Assembly (NCBI GenBank): GCA_010909165.1
Contig: MU008181.1
Span: 372,001 to 436,000 of the forward strand
Length of the DNA stretch: 64,000 nt
DNA from: Anthoceros angustus
Taxonomy: Eukaryota; Streptophyta; Anthocerotopsida; Anthocerotales; Anthocerotaceae
Reading direction: 5' to 3'
Position 1 is the stretch's first letter; each line of letters opens with the position of its first letter. Below are positions 31,680 through 43,739 of this stretch, in pieces. Made by a program: the position numbers and the translations under genes. The notes under the pieces were generated by a model. That model saw nothing but the letters and a program-made list of their open reading frames with translations, was not told the origin of the DNA and made no database searches.

Positions 31680-34600
31680 ATGCTTGCAGGCGGCGGGACT
31701 GGGCTGCGTGCAGGGGATGGATTGAGGGCGCTGAGATGGGCGGGGAAGGGAGGTGGGTGGAAGAGCAGGGTGCTGTCGGGAAGGGGAAGGCTTGTGGGAG
31801 CAGCTCTGGCTGCGGAGCATGGGCCGAGGCAGGAAGGGAGGGTTGGTTTGGATGTGTCTCTGTTGCCCAAGCGGAAGGCAGAGGCCTACGTGATGCAGGA
31901 GGCTCCCAAGAGGTACCGGAAGAGATGGAAGAAGAAGGCACGTCTGGAGTGCAGTCCGTTGGAGATAGTGGAGCAGGTGCTGAGGATGAACCACTGGGAG
32001 GATATTGATGGGCTGTTGAATCGATGGATGGGGAGGTTCAATCGGAAGAACTTTCCTGCGCTCGTGCGGGTGGGGATGGATGGATGGATGCTTTGGTGGA
32101 ATTGTGTTTTGTGGATTTTGCATGGTGGTGTGAGGTTGTGACGGGGAGTATATGGTGGCAGGAAATGACAAGACGTGGGTCTCTGCCACACTGCCTGCGG
32201 GTGTTCAACTGGATGAAAGTGCAGCAGAATTATCGAGCTAGGAATGATATCTACAATGAGATGATATGGCTCTACTCCAGGCATCAGCAGGTGGATCAAG
32301 CACGGGGGCTGTTTAACGAGATGCAGGAGTGGCGGTCAGTGTTTCCATCCCCCCGGTGTTTTGTTTGCTGCCTGGGAAAAGCTTGTGCTGTGTCAGAGTT
32401 GATGGTGCTTGGTTTTCGCACTCTGAGCAAGAGGATGTAGCAGATGCAAGCCTGACGTTGAGACATACAACGCTTTGATCAATGTGCATGGGCGGGCTGG
32501 GCAGTGGCGGTGGTCGCTGAATATGTTCGAGGACATGCTGCGGGCTGGAGTAAGTCAAACATTCTAGAATGCACTGCCTCTCCCAGTGGTTGCCTGGGGT
32601 GAAGAGAGACTGAGGCACTTCTCGCGCAGGTACCACCGAATAGAAGCTCCTATAACAACGTGATCAACGCATGTGGCACTAGTGGGCAATGGGAGGTGGC
32701 TCTGGATGTTTGCAAGAGGATGTCGAGTCAGGGTGTGGGTCCTGATATTTTCACGCACAACATCATCTTATCAGCATTCAAGAGTGGCTCTCAATATCGC
32801 AAGGTGCTGGCGTATTTCGAGCACATGAAAAGCTGCAAGCTTGTTCATCCAGACCGGGTTTCTTACAACATTGTTCTTCACTGCCTCATCAAGATGGAAG
32901 AGTTCGACAAGGCTGAAGGCCTTTTCCATGTGATGAAGAGCATGAAGTCGAGTCCATGCTACCCGGATATTGTGACATACAACAATCTCATGCACTTGTT
33001 CTCCGTGCAAGGACAAGTCACAGATGCAAGGGCCATTTTTGAGATGATGGTCGGGGAGGGTCTGAAACCCACCATAGTCTCATTCAACACTCTGATTGGT
33101 GCATATGGATCACTTGGACTGCATGCTGAGGCGCAGGAGATGTTCACTTTGCTGACTCAGAGTGAACTATCACCGGATGTAGTATCATATTCTGCACTTC
33201 TGAATGCGTTTGGCAAATCAGAGCAGCCAAAAAAAGCTCGGGAAGTCTTTGAGACTATGAAAAATAGGGCAGTAAAGCCCAATGTGTGCACCTTCAACTC
33301 TTTGATCGACGCCATTGGTTCTTCTGAACCTTTTCCAGCCGTCTTTTCGCTCTTGCATGATATGGAAGCCATGAGAATACAGCCGAATGTTGTGACTATC
33401 TGTAGTCTGATTGCTGCTGCTAGACGCAGTGGGTTTCCAGAGCAAGTGGGAACTGTTCTTCGGGAAGCCACCAGACGGGGGATCAAGCTGAACGTTTGTG
33501 CCTACAATGCTGCAATTGCTGCAGATTTGGACACAGGTGCACGTAATTTGGCAATTACGAAGTACGGGGAAATGAAAACTGCTGGGGTGGATCCAGACAG
33601 AGTCACATTCACCACTTTGATTGAAGGACTTGGTAAACTAGGAGACTTGTCTGAAGCCCAGAAGCTGTACGAAGAAATGTTACAACTCAAGATACCAAGG
33701 ACGGTGCAGGTGTGCACGGCACTGACTGATGCTTATGCCAAACAGGTAATTGTCTGAGACAATGCCCGCATGCTGGCTGTTTGCTTTGAGCCTCCACCCA
33801 CTACGTGAGCTGAGCCTACCCATTGCAGGGCCTGCATCACGAGGCAAGAAGAGTCTTTGATGAAATGGAGGCCCACGGCTGCAAGCCTAACGTCATCACT
33901 TATACGTCACTGATCCATTGCTACTTATTAGCAGGTGCCTCTGCCCCTCACGTTGAACCAAGCCGTTCTCCGTCATAGAGGGAGAGCATCCAGAGTCCTG
34001 GTCTGCTATCACTCTACGCCATTCTTCTGCAAAATGAGCTGATTGTCTCCTCATCTTCGTGGTTACAGGCATGCCAGAAGCTGCAAACCTTGTCTTCAGA
34101 AAGATGGACGATGCGGGAATTGCAGCAGATGAACAAGCTTGTGTTACCATATTTGCTGTGCAGAACAAGTGTGGACAGCCTGAACACGCCTTGCGCTTGT
34201 GGGAAGAAGTGAAAAGCAAGGGTGTAGTCTTAAGAGAAGCAGCGTACAAGGAGCTATTTGTGGCCTGTCACAAGTAATCACTCACGGTTGATGCGCGCTG
34301 TCATTGAGAATATCACATCATCCTCCCTAGAAAAGCCCATGTTCTGACCAGTGGCTCTTGCATCCAGGCTGCTAGATTGGAGATCTGCAAGTAGACTATT
34401 ACAAGACATGCTAGACTCAGGGATCCACCCTACTCTCGGTGTCTCGCACTACTTACTAGGCACTCTAGGGAAGAGTGGCAAACTCGATGTCTTGCTCAAG
34501 GTACTGACAAACTCCTTTGTGCTTAAAAGTTTGATGTTACATCTTCGCTTACTGTCCATCATACGCTGTGTTTCCAGGCATTCCACCAGCTGCAAAGAGC

Positions 34601-34949
34601 CGGTCTCAAACCAACCAGGGAGATCTACGACCTTCTTATCTACAGCTGTGCAAGGGCCATGAAATGGAGAAAATGTCTAGAGGTACGCAGCTGGGAACAT
34701 TAGCAGCCCGCTTTAGAATGCAATGTCTGTGTCTTGCACTTCCAAGCCCGCACTGTGCATGGTGGACGAAACCATGATCTTGCTTCATAGCAACTGTGGT
34801 TCTCCTCCCTGCAGATTCTGGGCTGGATGGATTCCTCAGACCTGGAGCCTTCAACTCAGGCATACGAGAATGTTCTCCGATGCTTAAAAGAACTTGGTTT
34901 GAAGGCCCAGTATGACAGTATCCAAGGAAAGATGCAAGGGCTACGGTGA
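31680..34949 (+). CDS. EMB2654: P-class PPR protein, EMB2654-like
   Basis: Chloroplast P-class PPR protein collinear with Arabidopsis EMB2654 (At2g41720), which is required for trans-splicing of plastid rps12 and for embryo development. Exon 1 has a basic N-terminus with RYRKRWKKKARLECSPLEIV and EDIDGLLNRWMGRFNRKNFP. Later exons give RGSLPHCLRVFNWMK, YNALINVHGRAGQW, YNNVINACGTSGQWEVALDV and GVGPDIFTHNIILSAFKSG. The largest exon runs from about 32632 to 33744. Downstream exons carry EARRVFDEMEAHGCKPNVITY, LRLWEEVKSKGVV, LLDWRSASRLLQDMLDSGI, LGTLGKSGKLDVLLK, KWRKCLEILGWM and KELGLKAQYDSIQGK, with a stop at 34947. Some eighteen PPR motifs are present. The initiator is uncertain; 31680 is the first ATG in the frame. 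The gene is divergent from the CAS-like gene. Confidence 0.9.
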
Positions 34950-36308
34950 ATTTCCACTAACCGCGTCCATACTAACCGCGGTTGTCAATGCTTGAGTTCG
35001 AGGCTCGCTCGCATTTAGTTTCTCGAGCTCACTTCCCAACCGAAGTGCTCCTCCATGGATGCGTGGGAGAAGCTGGTGAAAGAACAAAGCACTGTAGATC
35101 CCTAAGATGCTGGATCCACTTTTGTACTCTATGCTGTGCCCATTCTCTACTGACCATGGTGGGATGGCCTTCAGGAGACAAGATCCAGGCTAGGTTGCCA
35201 TGATCCCGAACAGCTTTAGGGGCTAAAATGTACACTCTAACAAGAGTCTGTTTGGTGCGACAGCACGGGCTTGGAGCTGCTCCGATTAGGTGACTTGACA
35301 CCCTGCAGGGATCCCACAAAAGTTCAACCTTTCGAGCCCGCCTCAAGATACACTTGTGCATTTGCACCAACGAGATCGAACAGGCCTTCCCGTACTGCTA
35401 AACCTCCGGCCTTCTGTTACGCATGCTGACAGGCCAACGGGTCTCCTGCTGCCGACAGGCTTCCTCCTTCGGCGATAACCCCACTCCTGAGCAAATCACC
35501 TGAACGATAACAAACCCCTCACTACTGCTCCAGGAAGAGTCCACACGGATACTGTGTTCCAGCCAAGAGCTAGCTGCATTAGCTGTGTCAGTCCGAAGTC
35601 CTACACCTAGGTGTTCACAGCACTAGATGAGGCAGCAGTCTCGTGGTAGCCAAGCAAGCTACCTAAGTTCACCTTTCCATTGATTTTGTTGGTAGGTCGC
35701 CTTTTGCTTGATTCTGTGGAGTAGCAATAAGAGAGGAAAACGAATCTCATGACCCTCTCAGCACAGCACCAAAGGCAGGAAAAAAGGCAGAAGTGAATTG
35801 GCACTCAAATTCCTCTAGTGCAAAACTGCCTTGCATTGATGGCCAGTTACAGGAAACAAATCAACAGACTCCGGCAACCATTAAACGTATGGGCCTGGGT
35901 GATCATGAACACCACCTCCAAGATGCAGAGACTTAGGTTTCAGGTAGAAGTGTCTCCACTTTTGACTCTAGCAGTATAACCTTCCCGTGCATCGGCTTGA
36001 CACCCGAGATGGTAATTAAGTCTCGCATGGGAGGCATCTGCTTAAAGCCTCTACACCAAATCGCACACCACCTGACTGGATGCCCAAGTAGCCCACCTGT
36101 TCACCAATGTACAAAGCTTGCTGGTGAGCCCTCGACAGCTGCCAAGAAGGAAGTGTGTCTACCATCCACAAAATCCTGAAGGCAGCGTCACGTCTCCCTT
36201 GTAAGCTTCAATTTTTCTTCAAACAAGTATCTCCTGTATGCCCAGACTGTTCTGATGTTCCAGCCATGGGCTTAGGTCACTGTCATCGTCTCATGCCATC
36301 GTCTCAAG
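34950..36308. other. Intergenic, no gene seen
   Basis: Convergent gap between the EMB2654-like and Roco genes. Only short open frames without recognisable domains were found, and the stretch probably includes both 3' UTRs. Confidence 0.55.
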
Positions 36309-39300
36309 TCAGCAGTGCTCGTATTTCCGTTCAACCTTGTCCTGCTCCATGCACTCATCACAAATCCAGATGTAAGGTGAATTTGGCTGACCGCGAACTC
36401 TTGCCCTCCTTAAACTAAAATCCTTTTCTACATCGGACTCGGCCAAGAACTTGGTCTTCCAACCATACTCCGGATTTTGAGCAAGGAACTCTTCCAGTCT
36501 GCTCCTGAGCGTGTCACCGGACATGTCTACAGCCTCTTCACCTTCAAGCAACTCTTCAACTGCACGTGCACAGTGGACAGTCCGATTTAAGGCCGGAACA
36601 CTTGTGATAACACTTCCTGCCAAACCTGCTCCTGGAACAGGGGCATGCTGCAATCCAATTTGTGCTGCTAGGCACACATACAAGTACAGTCGTGAAGTCC
36701 AGGGTTGGAACCTCATTGCACGTTTATCCATCAAATAAAACATACGCCCTCGTTGAGATGCTACTTTGTGAGTTGGTCCGTCATGTTGATGACTACCATT
36801 CCCACCACACTCACACTCGACATGAAGTCGCAGAGGAATTGCTCTGCCATAGTACAGTCCAGATATGAACTTTCGCCACAAGCCCACATTATGAGTGAGA
36901 TAAACAGGGCCGTGGGGAATGTTTTCAATCGATGGATTCCAAGGACATTCTGGCCGTGCATCAAGTACCCTCTGCCGATCATCATCTAGCAAGACAATAT
37001 CTCCTTGGACAAGTGTTGCATACCCTGAACTACGACCCAGGGGGGGATCTGATCCGTCAACAGCTTGCCAGTGGTGGATGTAGATATTATCCGGACACCT
37101 AGGAATTTGGTCTATCAACTTACTTATCAAAACTGAAGTGTCCCCTGTCCTATACTTGCACAAAGTTAAGGATCTCACGCACTCTTTCCTTATAAGACCT
37201 TCCACAAGAGACACCCCTATGCAGCCTTGTTGAGAAGCACAAAATTGTCGAACCTTTGTTATCAAATGGTCCTGCACAAATCTCATAACTTGGCTATAGT
37301 CTCTCTCCGACCTTACCAACACATCAACAAAGTATCCCACCTGTGCGCTGTATTCCATTATGATTTCGTGACCAACTCCGTCAATCGAGATGTGGAACAT
37401 ATTAACATCCAATACCTTAGTCCACCAAAGATGCTCCCGTGTTACCCATCCTTCAGATACACACATGTCATAGAGAATGATCTACACAGGAAATGAAGAG
37501 TTATTATCCATATATTCATTCATAAAAAATAATTAAACTAATAAATATATATTTATTACCTGTAAACGAGGAAAAAATCCTGGGGTTAAAAATGTGCGCT
37601 TTGTGTCTGAACACTGCAATCGAACCCCAACATATGTATCAGTCCTGCTAGTATCCCTCCACTCCAATTTCCGTTCACCTGCGTCATTGATTCCTCCCAT
37701 CAAAACTGGGATGAGATAATATTCTTCGTTATTGTTGGCGACATGCTCATAACAAAGATTGAATTTCTTCATCAATTGAAATAGCATTCTTATACTAATT
37801 GTTGATGTAACAATATCCTCGTTTGCTTTTATCCGAATAATAGAGTTCTCCAAAAGCTTCGCTAGCTCTTTTATATGTACTATTCCATTCGTCGGCTTGA
37901 AAACGGGCTCATTTTCAGCTTCGCATAGGAATGGATTCATTAAGTACCCAAATATGGCATGACTAAACCAATGAGGATCAATCACCATAAAATCCAGGTC
38001 TTCGAAGTAAATAATAGCCCCACTATCTCGTAGATATGCTGCTACGACTTTCCAGCTACTCTCATGTATCATAGCTACTTGCAATGTTCTCTTATCCAGT
38101 ACATCCATCCTATGCAATTCTACTTCATATGCTGCTTGCACAAGGTGATGAAATGTATCCGTAGTCATAATTGGATTCCCTCCTGCCTCCCTTGCCCACC
38201 GCCGTAAATTTAACAACGTAAGCTCACAAATTGTTGGCACTTCTTCCAACACTAAAAACAAGTGCCTGAACTTTGTTTCAATAATACTAAGTAGACGTTC
38301 TACCTCCTCAGGATCCAAAGCATTGAGAAGGAAGATGGAGTTAACCTCAACTTGTACAAGATTTTGAAACTTGTCCGCCAGCAATTCCACAATACGCCTC
38401 ACATCGAAGGAGTTCAATTTTGTTGCTGCCTCATCTTGGTGTGTAACCACTACGATAACCTTGGGCTTGATAGCATATTCAGACCTAGAATTAGAACAAA
38501 TAAAACGAAGCCAATATTCGAGCTGGCGACGAAAATGTAAAATCCTGGTAATATTTATATCATCCTGCAGAGGCTTATAAACAAACAAGAAAATGGTAGA
38601 ACCATTTGTGTCAGGGAACACGCAATCGTGAAGTGCATAATATTCCTCTTGTCCAGCGAAGTCCCACACCGAAATTCTCAAATCTTCATCCTCCATCAAC
38701 ATGACGACTTCAATTCCTCGAGTGCGTGGCCTTTTCCTTTCCCCTCCCGCGTTGCGAACCGGGAATTCGGAGATACTAGTTTCACCTGCTTCATGGGAAC
38801 CGGCCAGATGTTGTTGCTTGAGATTGCGCATGGTGTCCACCAATGTGCTTTTACCTGCAGGGCATCACATTATGGCAGCATTGGTAAGGACGGTGATAAG
38901 GAGGAAGAAGCAATGCACAAAGTGCTCACAACTATGGGAAAACATGGCCAAGGAAGAAGGGTTAACGTTCTTGCCAGCAAAAGGATATCCGCATAGCACT
39001 AGGCGACCTGATTTGGCACGCATTTTTGGCACCCCTCCAAGAGACGCTCGGTACTCCACATTTCTCCTTATCGCCTCCGAGAGAGCTGGCCCTTTCCCTG
39101 CCTGTTCCAATGGTGTTCCTTTCACATCGATGGTCCGGATCGAAGTATTAGCGAGTAAGAGGTCTGTAAGAGCTTTGTACACAAGTTCCTCATCCACGCC
39201 CTCACAGTCTTCAAGGCTGAGTGTTTGAAGAGTGGTGTTCGAGGCCAGTGCAGGCAGAATTGTAACCCAGTGCGTCTTGGAGTAATAAGCTTTCCGGAGA

Positions 39301-40655
39301 TGAAGCTCCACGAGAGACGTATTGAGAGCGAGCATACTGTGCAAGTCCTGCGCATCCCCGGTGCAGTAGGGTATGGACAGCTCGCGCAGCTGGGATAGCC
39401 CGACGGTGGCATTAGATTGAGCAGAATCCGGGCCCGGGGTGAGCTGTTTGAACAAAGCTGTTGCGCCTGCGCGATCCAGTCGGATGGACAGCTTCTCCAG
39501 GCGCAATCCGTGGTTTAGAGACATGGCCTCAATGACGGCCGTCTTGTAGAATACCAGAAAGAAATTTGTGCCTTCGAAGCCATAGTGCAGGGATTTGAGT
39601 GCAGTATTGCACCGCAGCATCTCCGCCACTTTCTCGCCGAACGATGAAGACAGACTCGGAAGCATCTGACACTGTGTTGGCGTCCAGCGCGTTGGATCTT
39701 CTGCAACGGTTCTGTATTTTACCAAGTCCGACGCTGAGCACTTGTCATTGCGCCCCATGGCCTTCGCCCTTCCGTGAACGAACAGTTTCTCCAGCTTGGT
39801 TGCAGCTTGGTTTTGGAGAAGGGCCTCCGCTGTCACCAATATCACTTTTGCCATCAGCGTCAATCTTGGTGACAAATCTCTCACTGTGAGGGAGGTGAGA
39901 GTGGAAGCAGGATCGGCGAGCAACGGGCCCAAGAGCTGACGAATCTCTTCAACATCCCTGCCCCCATTCAAGTTGAGCCGGAGATCTCTGACAGCAGAAA
40001 ACTTGGTAATGGTGGCCGCCAGGTCCCCGCCTATCCTCGCGATGCCGTCATTGTACCCTTCCCAGATCAGCAAGGTCCGCAGGGTGGCATTGCCCCTCAT
40101 GGATTTCGAGAAAGCTTCCCACCACGCGTGTGCTTCTACCCGGCCTCCCGCGGGCTCCTCGAGGAAGACTCGGAGCTCCTGGAGGGAGGCGTTGGTGTTA
40201 AGACACCGGCCCAGCTGAGCAGCTAACCCTGCTGTCCCAAACATTTCACCCGTCAGCGTCAACTGAACCACGACCGACCTGCTGGAGGCCAGAGCATGGA
40301 AAAATGCTTCCAGCTCCTTTCCCTCCCAAAGCCGCTGATGTTGGAAGACCATTTTGAGCTTTGGACGAGAAAGGGCGAGCAGGGAAAGCGCCACTCCCAA
40401 GGAAGACGGCGCACGCACATTCACCTTCTCACACAGGGTCTCAGCCAAGCTCCGAACTCTAGTATAGTCCTGATCGCCTGGAGTATTGTCGGGAACAGCC
40501 ATGTTCAGTGCGTGGTCGAGCCAATCCGGTCTGGGATCCAGGTCCAAGAGTGTCTGTGCAGTCTCAACCATATCCACAGGGCCAGGGAACCCAGGGGGAT
40601 GGATTCGTTCCGCGGCTTTGGCTGATTTCCAACGCGCCATGAAAGCCATGAGCAT
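36309..40655 (-). CDS. Roco-family LRR-Roc-COR protein, TORNADO1-like
   Basis: Multi-domain GTPase of the Roco family. Three exons (40655-38975, 38854-37560, 37481-36309) encode 1382 residues; Arabidopsis TORNADO1, a regulator of leaf patterning and auxin transport, is about the same size. Exon 1 carries leucine-rich, ribonuclease-inhibitor-like repeats (LRELSIPYCTGDAQ, LQTLSLEDCEGVDEEL) and ends inside the P-loop. The Roc domain has GYPFAGKSTLV (G1), WDFAGQEEYYALHD (G3) and VVVTHQDEA (G4). The COR domain follows (LDFMVIDPHWFSHAIFGYLM, LIPVLMGG). The C-terminal part contains no kinase domain and ends with a Cys-rich tail (WICDECMEQ). Intron 1 uses a GC-AG boundary, intron 2 GT-AG. Exon 1 is clearly GC-richer than exons 2 and 3. 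Orthology with TORNADO1 is inferred from architecture and length. Confidence 0.88.
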
Positions 40656-40688
40656 TGGCAATGCGTGCAACCCTGGGACTTGATTATG

Positions 40689-40898
40689 CGAAAATCACAA
40701 AACTCTGGTACAAGACAACCAGATACGTGATTAGGTCTGCACCATGGATACTGGCAATGTAACACCAAGTGCGGTGTGCAGCAAGCATCTTTCAGTGAGA
40801 GCCAGACACACATGGATGCATCACGAGTCAGGACTTCTAAGAACTTGAGCATGAATCGAAAATCACAAAAGTCTGGTTCAGTACAACCAGTCTGGACC
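40689..40898. repeat. Pair of 38-nt direct repeats upstream of the Roco gene
   Basis: A segment reading aaaatcacaaaactctggt near 40690 recurs with small changes near 40861, about 171 bp apart, each followed by a related acaaccag sequence. Function unknown; it lies just upstream of the Roco start codon. Confidence 0.6.
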
Positions 40899-41268
40899 AT
40901 CTCGAGCAACATAGCACCGGCACCTCAGAACAGCAACAATGCGCACAGCTTCAGGGGAAGAACTGGTACTGCTTGTGCATAGGCAGGAGGGAGAGAGAGC
41001 ACACTTGAAGGAAGTCCTATGATGCCACCCTTTGCGGATCCGGAGCTCACCTCACAATTCACAAGAAAAAAATATTCAGGCAGCGCCGGAATTCAGGCCT
41101 TCCCTTGGAAGAACGTCAGCAATTCTAGGCTCCGCAAGGACCGTGAAGTGGAGGCCTCCAGTAAGGACCTGTCTCTGGTCCCGAAAGTATATCCTTTAAT
41201 TTGAAGCTTCTTGTGAGGATGGGATAGCGTTGCGCGGACTTCCACAGCTGTATACCACTAGCCCGTCT

Positions 41269-41364
41269 CTTCCTGTTCTCCCGCCGACGCCCGCAATACG
41301 CTTCCTGTTCTCCCGCCGACGCCCGCAATACGCTTCCTGTTCTCCCGCCGACGCCCGCAATACA
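41269..41364. repeat. 32-nt tandem array, three copies
   Basis: Units beginning cttcctgttctcccgccgac start at 41269, 41301 and 41333. The third unit continues into a 61-nt block that recurs inverted at 56156-56216. Confidence 0.9.
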
Positions 41365-41391
41365 TGCGCCTCGCGTGGCATTCAGCATGTG
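41331..41391. repeat. Dispersed 61-nt repeat, copy A
   Basis: The block from cgcttcctg to ttcagcatgtg is the exact reverse complement of 56156-56216. The two copies lie on the outer sides of the UBP14 pseudogene and the UBP14 gene. Confidence 0.85.
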
Positions 41392-41395
41392 GGGT

Positions 41396-43418
41396 GCGTC
41401 TCAATCTCCGAAACAATCAATGCTTCGCGCGTGTAAAATCTGGCGTGGCATGCCATGCCTCGCCCATCACGATTCTCTCTCATCACGATTCTCTCTCATC
41501 ACGATTCTCTCTCATCATCGTATACTTTAAACACAACACCATGGTCCATACAGGGCTGTCACTGCCGTATTTTGCCGAGCACGGCACAGCCCCAATATGC
41601 GCACCCACACCACAACGAGGTTGAGATGTAAACCAACCATGCTTGATTTTAGAACCGTGCGTGAGCGCGGGGTGTTTCAAACTAAAGACGGAATGCAGGA
41701 GCGATCTGCCTTCATGAAGCGGAAGGCAGGAAGGGCGCGGGGGCGCGAGGACGCGGAGGGCGTGGGTACGGGGAGGGAGGGCGCGGGCACGGGCACGGGC
41801 ACGCACGGGGAGGGAGGCGCGGAGCCGGGGAGGGACAGGGAGGGAGGCGCGCGGTCTGTCGGGAGGCCGCGGGCGGGCGGGGAGACCGCGGGCGGGGAGG
41901 CCGCCGTCTCGCGGGGAGGCCGCGGGCGGGCGGGCAAGCTGCATGCAGTTCTTCAACCACATGTATGGCATAAAGAAATGCGAAACATTATTACACACAG
42001 TCGATACCATGTGAACATCCATTCAAGCAAGCCGATACCATGTGAACATCCATTCAAGCAACCCTTACCGTACAAAGAAACTAGTGCACTTTGGGCAAAG
42101 AATAATACCTATAGAGTCACCCCACTGCTTCTTGAAATACTCAACAAAGGCTGGTTGACTTTCATGCCACTCCTTGAAGAAGAACTCTAACAATACCTTA
42201 CCTCATGCGATAGTACCATGTTGTGTATTATGGCCTCTGACATACATGATCTCCGCAAGAGCTGCCCAAATCTTTTTCCTTGCAATTATGCACTTTACCT
42301 TCTTTAAAAGGTTCCGCTGTTATGCCTTCCTTACATACCATAGGCACAACACAACATGTATGTTGCCCAACATGTCACCACCACGTTCATGTCCTATGTA
42401 GTGACTATCTTCTCGTCCACAACTGCAACATGCCGACGCATAATCTCCGACACAGAAACCTTGCAATAAAGACAATGTTTAACCCAATCCTTTTTCTCTT
42501 TCGAGATCCAAGGAGCTCTAGACAATTTAGGTCCCACATACTGCGGACCATGACAGATATCATCTGCACGATCTACGTGCGCTCCTTCATGAAGAAGGAT
42601 TTGAGCAACTTCAGGGAATAAGCGCAACTGCTTCACAACAAAATTGGCCATACATCCGACCTTCATGCGCACATTCTTGGGTGTGGTAGCAGCTCGGAAA
42701 TCCTCCTGTCCATATGAACACTAATACCTACATACAAACACACGACAGCAAATACCAAGATTTGGCTTCAACTTAAGGCAAAGAAAGCACATGGACAGAG
42801 GCCACCAAGCTAGGAAACCCAAGTGGTCATGGAAATCAGTGCAGAGAACTTGGAAGTTGCGGAAGGTACCTGATATATGTGATTGCAGTGTCCAAGGACG
42901 GCACAATTGGTGGTGGTAGTGAATTTTGAGTCTTTGAATCCTTCCGATAGAAACTTGCAGCACATTTGAAGCCTTCACCAGAAATGAAATCTTCTATTCT
43001 ACTCCATAGAATATAGGCAATCTTCAAATCCTTCAGAACCTGCTAAGTTAGATTGTTGGTATAGAATTGACCAAGCCCTAGAAATTGTACCTTCAGCGGG
43101 CACTCCATGGATGGAGCACGCTTGGCGGCCAGAATGCTTGGTTTAGGTTAATCTGTTTATCTTTGGGTTGGTTTGTTAGAAACACCTCGCGCTCAGTTCA
43201 TACTCCTCGTGCACGGTTCTAAAATCAAGCATGGTTGGTTTACATCTCAACCTCGTTGGTGTGGGTGCGCATACTGGGGTTGTGCCGTGCTCGGCAAAAT
43301 ACGGCAGTGACATCCCTGTATGGACCGGTACATGGTGTTTGTGTTTAAAGTATACCATGATGAGAGAGAATCGTGATGGGCGAGGCATGGCAGATCAATG
43401 CTCCGGAGATTGAGACGC
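41396..43418. mobile_element. About 2-kb element with long imperfect terminal inverted repeats
   Basis: The left arm (41396-41683) and right arm (43175-43418) are inverted copies. Both share gcgtctcaatctccg at the outer edge, then tcacgattctctctca (three copies left, one right), atactttaaacacaa, cactgccgtattttgccgag, cgaggttgagatgtaaacc and agaaccgtgc. The interior has a GC-rich, G-run-rich half (about 41720-41940), a 30-nt direct duplication near 42001-42060, and an AT-richer half with a minus-strand open frame at 42394-42672 of unknown family. No intact transposase was recognised and no clear target-site duplication was seen. This looks like a non-autonomous foldback or TIR element, or two solo copies in opposite orientation. 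Confidence 0.7.
41725..41940 (+). other. G-run-rich tract, possible G-quadruplex region
   Basis: The plus strand has repeated ggga/gggc runs and three cacggg units with many closely spaced G-triplets. It may fold into G-quadruplexes. It encodes only low-complexity open frames. Confidence 0.5.
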
Positions 43419-43739
43419 AGCCAGGCATACAGTGGCGCAGACTGCTCGTGGTACAGTAGCTTGGCCAGCACTGTTTCATGGTCGCTCCAACGACATTTCT
43501 GTAACGCAGTTGGATTCTCGAGGTGTTACAGCGGCTACGGACACTGGTTCAATATGTATGGAATGTGCCACCATTTATAGGTAGGGGCATCCGCCGGCGG
43601 ATATGGGAAGGTGCTGCCAAAGGTGCAAACAAAGGAAGGTGCGGAGGAGCAACTTTCTGGTACACGAGCTAGTCTACTTTTAATAGACCAGCGGACAAGT
43701 TCTCCCCAGACAACTGGGAGGACGTGCTTGAAATGTTCC

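Noticed and set aside
41597-42190. 197-codon plus-strand frame in the inverted-repeat element
   Set aside because: Arg/Gly-rich low complexity from G-runs, crossing the repeat arm; no domain and no codon bias.
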